Assembly (NCBI GenBank): GCA_035461245.1
Contig: DATHVP010000100.1
Location: 13,345 to 77,344, forward strand
Direction: 5' to 3'
Length of the DNA: 64,000 nt
Source of the DNA: SH-MAG3 sp035461245
GTDB lineage: Bacteria > Gemmatimonadota > Gemmatimonadetes > Longimicrobiales > RSA9
In this document: piece after piece, positions 60,457-64,000 of the stretch
How positions within the stretch are numbered: position 1 is the stretch's first letter
Layout: each line of letters starts with the position of its first letter
Program-made: the position numbers and the translations under genes
The notes under the pieces: generated by a model
What the model was told of the DNA's origin: nothing
What the model saw: only the letters and a program-made list of their open reading frames with translations
Database searches by the model: none

Positions 60457-63400
60457 TCACCCACCCGCAATCTGCCGCAACAGCACCTCCACTGCCCGAT
60501 CCAGCTGGCTATCGCGCCCGCTGTACCACTCACCTGCCGGGCGCTGGACCTCAATGTCCACGGGCCGCGGGTTCAGCTCCATGTTCTGGCCGCGGTTGTC
60601 GCGGATGAAGGTGCCGGGCATGCGGATGGACGTGCCGTCCACGAGGGAGCGGCTGCCGGTGAAGATGATCCAGCCGGCGGTGGGCTCACCCACCACGGTG
60701 CCCAGCCCCAGCTCCCGGTATCCTTCCGTGAAGTCCTCGCCGTCGGACAGCGTGTTCCGGTTGGTGACCAGCACCGTGGGCGCCAGCAGTGCGCGCTGCC
60801 CCAGCTGCACCCGCGACGGCGTGAGCACCGAGCTGCCGCGGTTCTGCATGGTGAAGTAGTTGCGGCGCGCGAGGATGTCGATGGCGTAGACGTTGACGAA
60901 GCCGCCGTTGTTGTTGCGCACGTCCACCACCACGCCGTCCTTCATCTTGTTCTGCTGGTCCAGGTCGAAGATGAGCTGCTCCAGCGCGCCCTCGGACATG
61001 GACGCGATGTGCACGTAGCCCAGGCGCCCGCCGCTGATGCTGTCCACGTACGCGCGTCGGCTCTCCACCCAGTTGCGGTAGACGAGCTGGCGCTCGGCGC
61101 CGCCGGAGGTGGCGAGCACCTGCACGTTGCGCGGTTGCGCGTTGCCGGTCCGCACGCTGAGCACCACCTCGCGGCCCGACCTGTCGCGCAACAGCCGGTC
61201 CAGGTCCGAGCTGCCGTCCAGGGCAACGCCGTCCACGGCGACGATGCGGTCACCCACCGCGATGCCGCCGGCCACGTGGGCGGGACCGAGTTCCACCACC
61301 TCCGTGACGACGAAGCGGCCGTCGGTCTCGTAGGCGATGCGGTCGAAGCGCAGCCCCAGGCGGCCGGTGGACGCGTTGTCGCCGCCGGCGGGCGGGCCGG
61401 TGCGCCCGGAGTGGCCCAGGTGCGACGCGTTCAGCTCGCCCAGCATCAGGTTCATGAGGCGGTTGAACTCGGCGCGGGTGCGTGCGCCCTCCATGTACGG
61501 CCGGAACCGGTCGCGCACCGCCGGCCAGTTCACGCCGTGGAACTCGGGGTCGTAGAAGCCGTCGCGCATCTCGCCCCAGCCCTGTTCGAAGGCGGCGACC
61601 TTCGTCGCATCGAAGTCCTCCGTGTAGGCCACCGACGTGGACACCGTGCGCGGCTGGTTGCCGGCGGGCATGTTGAGCACGCGGAGCTGGCCGCCCTGCG
61701 AGACGTAGAGCTGGCGGGCGTTGCTGCTGAACGCGATGGGGTTGCCCGTCGCGTCCAGGCGGTTGATGTCCACATTGCCGTTCGCGCCGAACGTGATCCG
61801 GTGCAGTGCGCCGTCACCGGAGACCACGGCCGTGCGGCCGTCGGGGCTGAGCAGCACCTGGCCCACGGAGAAGCTGGTGTTCACGAAGCCGCCCCGGCGG
61901 CGGATGCCGTCGAACGCGATGTCGATGCGCGTCGGCCGGGGCACGGGGCCCAGCGTGTCCCGCTGCGCTGGCGTCTGCGTGCGCGGCGCGTCCTGCCGGG
62001 CGGTGTCCTGCTGCGGCCGCGACGGGTCCGGCTGCGTGCGCGACGGCGCGTCCGTCGTGTCACGGGGCTGGTTGAACAGGTCGCGGAACCGGTCCTCGTC
62101 GAACGTCGGCGCCAGCGGCACCATGTCAATCTTCACCAGCCGGTTCGGCTCCGTGCGCTGGCTGGTTCGGTAGACGATGTAATCGCCCTTCGCGCTCCAC
62201 TGGATGGCGCCCAGGTTCGTGTTGGCGACGAAGCTGACCTGCCGCGGCGGGCCACTTTCCGTCACCGGCACGACCATGATGTTGTTGTAGTTGCCCGTCT
62301 CGCCGCCGTACGCCAGCCAGCGGCTGTCCGGTGACCATGTGGGCGCTGACACCACGTTCAGCGCCAGGCGACGGTCGGCGCCCGACGGCCATGCGAGGAC
62401 CCGCAGCTCCCGCTGCTCGTCGGCGAGGCGCGTGTAGGCGAGGTGGCGGCCGTCCGGGGAGAAGGTCGGGGAGCCGTCGCGGCCGTTGCCGGTGGTGAGC
62501 TGACGCTCGCTGCCAGTGGTGAAGTCGTACGCGTAGAGCTTCGGCGTGCCGCTCCGCCACGAGGTGTAGACGATGTAGCGCGAGTCGGCGGACCAGGTCA
62601 CGTCGCCCTCCGCCGCGTCCGTCTCCGTCACCCGGGTCGCCGGCACACCGCCGTCCATGGTGGTGGCCCACACGTCGCCGCCGGCGAGGAACGCCCACTT
62701 CCGGCCGTCCGGTGCGACGGCGATGCCGCTCCAGCCCTGCGTCTCCCGCTGCAGCGCGGGCGTCGGCGCCTCCACCGCTCCCATGAGGCGGATGTCCACC
62801 GGGCGCGCCGTGCGGCTGGCAACGTCCAGCGTCCAGATACCGAAGTCCCGCTCGAACGCGACCATCCGGCCGTCGGGGGTGGCACTGGGCCAGAGCACGC
62901 GGCCGTCGCTGAAGGACGTCAGTTGCGTGGCGTTGCCGCCGGTGTGCGCAACGCTCCACAGGTTCTCCGTGCCGGAACGGTCGGACATGAACAGGATGGA
63001 GCCGCTCGCGCCCCACATGGGCCACAGGTTCTTGCCGCCGGCGGTGACCTGCGTATAGACGGGCGCGGCACCCGACCGCGTCGCTTCCCGCACAGTCCAG
63101 ATCTCCGACTGGTCGATGTGCGCGCTGCCGTTGCGCCACCACTGGCCCTGCGCCATGCGGCCCCGTGACGCGATGGCGATGAGGCCCGCCTCGGTGGGCG
63201 ACGGCGCCGCGGCGAACTCCGTCTCGTAACGGTCCGCCGCCACGGCCATGGGCGTGCCGCCGGTGGCGCGGACGCGGAAGACGTCGCTCATCCCGCTCAC
63301 GTCCTCGGACGACGACGCGAAGTAGACCCACCGCGAGTCCGCCGACCAGCCGGTGAGTTCCTCGTTGCCGGAGTCGTGGGTCAGCCGCCGGAGCGTGCCC

Positions 63401-63843
63401 GTGGCCAGCTCCAGGATGTAGATGTCCGCGTTGCCGCTGCGGTTCGAGTTGAACGCCAGCATGGAGCCGTCAGGCGAGTACAGCGGCCGCGACTCGTGGG
63501 CTGAGTGCGACACCAGCAGCCGCGCCGCGCCGCCCGTCACCGGCACCGTCCAGATGTCGCCGCCGGAGACGAACGCGATCTCGCGGCCGTCCGGCGAGAT
63601 GCCCGGCTCGTAGAACGAGGGCCGGCCCTGCGCCGCCGCGGGCGCGAACGTGGCGAGGGCGAGGACGGCGGCGAGGGCGAGGGCGTAGGCATGGGCCCCG
63701 GCGGGGCGGCGCGCGACGGTCGGCGCGAAGTGACGCGCGACGGTCGGCGTGAGGCGGCGCGCGACGGTCGGCGCGGAGGCCTGCACGGCGGCCGGAACGG
63801 GGCTCGGGATGCGGATGGGGAACGCTGGCGTGCGGCGTCGCAT
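60457..63843 (-). CDS. Tricorn-like S41 serine protease with beta-propeller and PDZ
   Basis: An 1128-residue exported protein. The signal region is long, with a repeat of PTVAR three times before the hydrophobic segment ALALAAVLALATFAPAAAQ. Then come WD40-like/PD40 propeller repeats (EPGISPDGREIAFVSGGDIW; SPDGSMLAFNSNRSGNADIY), a core helical domain, a PDZ domain near residues 845-930 (HVAGGIAVGDRIVAVDGVAL) and the S41 domain with VVDVRNNNGGFVN, the nucleophile in NTLSDGEDF and VVGEPTAGW. It likely degrades peptides in the periplasm. ATG 63843 follows GGAGATACC. The gene is far from any partner. Confidence 0.88.
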   Translation of the reverse strand: MRRRTPAFPIRIPSPVPAAVQASAPTVARRLTPTVARHFAPTVARRPAGAHAYALALAAVLALATFAPAAAQGRPSFYEPGISPDGREIAFVSGGDIWTVPVTGGAARLLVSHSAHESRPLYSPDGSMLAFNSNRSGNADIYILELATGTLRRLTHDSGNEELTGWSADSRWVYFASSSEDVSGMSDVFRVRATGGTPMAVAADRYETEFAAAPSPTEAGLIAIASRGRMAQGQWWRNGSAHIDQSEIWTVREATRSGAAPVYTQVTAGGKNLWPMWGASGSILFMSDRSGTENLWSVAHTGGNATQLTSFSDGRVLWPSATPDGRMVAFERDFGIWTLDVASRTARPVDIRLMGAVEAPTPALQRETQGWSGIAVAPDGRKWAFLAGGDVWATTMDGGVPATRVTETDAAEGDVTWSADSRYIVYTSWRSGTPKLYAYDFTTGSERQLTTGNGRDGSPTFSPDGRHLAYTRLADEQRELRVLAWPSGADRRLALNVVSAPTWSPDSRWLAYGGETGNYNNIMVVPVTESGPPRQVSFVANTNLGAIQWSAKGDYIVYRTSQRTEPNRLVKIDMVPLAPTFDEDRFRDLFNQPRDTTDAPSRTQPDPSRPQQDTARQDAPRTQTPAQRDTLGPVPRPTRIDIAFDGIRRRGGFVNTSFSVGQVLLSPDGRTAVVSGDGALHRITFGANGNVDINRLDATGNPIAFSSNARQLYVSQGGQLRVLNMPAGNQPRTVSTSVAYTEDFDATKVAAFEQGWGEMRDGFYDPEFHGVNWPAVRDRFRPYMEGARTRAEFNRLMNLMLGELNASHLGHSGRTGPPAGGDNASTGRLGLRFDRIAYETDGRFVVTEVVELGPAHVAGGIAVGDRIVAVDGVALDGSSDLDRLLRDRSGREVVLSVRTGNAQPRNVQVLATSGGAERQLVYRNWVESRRAYVDSISGGRLGYVHIASMSEGALEQLIFDLDQQNKMKDGVVVDVRNNNGGFVNVYAIDILARRNYFTMQNRGSSVLTPSRVQLGQRALLAPTVLVTNRNTLSDGEDFTEGYRELGLGTVVGEPTAGWIIFTGSRSLVDGTSIRMPGTFIRDNRGQNMELNPRPVDIEVQRPAGEWYSGRDSQLDRAVEVLLRQIAGG

Positions 63844-64000
63844 GGTATCTCCGGAGTAGGTCGGGGCGTCCGGTGGGTGCACAAATGGCCGGAACGGCGC
63901 TGGATATCTAAGCCCGCCATGGCGGCGCGGACAAGGGCGCGGCGGGCGAGGGAGCGCGGCGGGGACGCGGCCCGCGGGGGGCGGCGCGGCCGGCGGGGGG

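Overview
The window is about 70% G+C, densely coded on both strands, with no rRNA or tRNA gene, prophage, insertion sequence or CRISPR array that I can see. The gene content fits a Gemmatimonadota-type bacterium: a BTAD/TPR regulator, an ADOP-style MacB/FtsX permease with a small winged-helix regulator, a DUF5916 outer-membrane protein, a tricorn-like S41 protease, and lipoproteins whose mature ends read CGDSPSGP or CGSPSGP. This placement is inferred from gene content only.

Layout. 1-3.4 kb: the end of a membrane sensor and two sodium:solute symporters. 3.4-5.8 kb: prmA, a truncated haemoglobin, and a divergent DUF302/thioredoxin pair around an AT-rich palindrome. 6.0-9.5 kb: kaiB-kaiC-histidine kinase, a KaiA-less clock-type operon. 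9.6-15.2 kb: a lipoprotein, a lspA operon and a DUF5916 outer-membrane protein. 15.4-27.2 kb, all minus strand: a long run that looks like a phosphate/polyphosphate surface system (metallophosphoesterase, outer-membrane protein, EEP hydrolase, DUF4956 membrane protein, D15-like outer-membrane protein and a CYTH-PPK1 fusion), followed by two less certain genes. 27.5-28.1 kb: a peroxiredoxin whose peroxidatic cysteine codon is an in-frame TGA followed by a SECIS-like hairpin, so a strong selenoprotein candidate. 28.2-34.6 kb: SGNH hydrolase, FAD dehydrogenase, multi-PAS kinase, DUF4389 protein. 34.8-41.0 kb: an addB-addA helicase-nuclease pair. 41.3-47.2 kb: ADOP permease, divergent membrane protein and regulator, a shortened uppS and a DUF4173 protein. 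47.2-60.3 kb: a penicillin-binding-fold hydrolase, a membrane-tethered ECF sigma factor coupled to an alpha/beta hydrolase, an ABC-F ATPase, a VapC-type toxin-antitoxin pair, a class C-type hydrolase, a BTAD/TPR regulator, a lipoprotein/DUF4242 pair and an NRDE protein. 60.5-63.8 kb: tricorn-like protease.

Several intergenic gaps carry short repeats found at more than one locus: TGCAATTG octamer arrays (15.27, 34.69, 41.16 kb) and GTGTATGG-type arrays (27.34, 43.92, 60.33 kb). Start codons were chosen from Shine-Dalgarno spacing, signal peptides and overlap with the upstream gene; several differ from the longest open frame.
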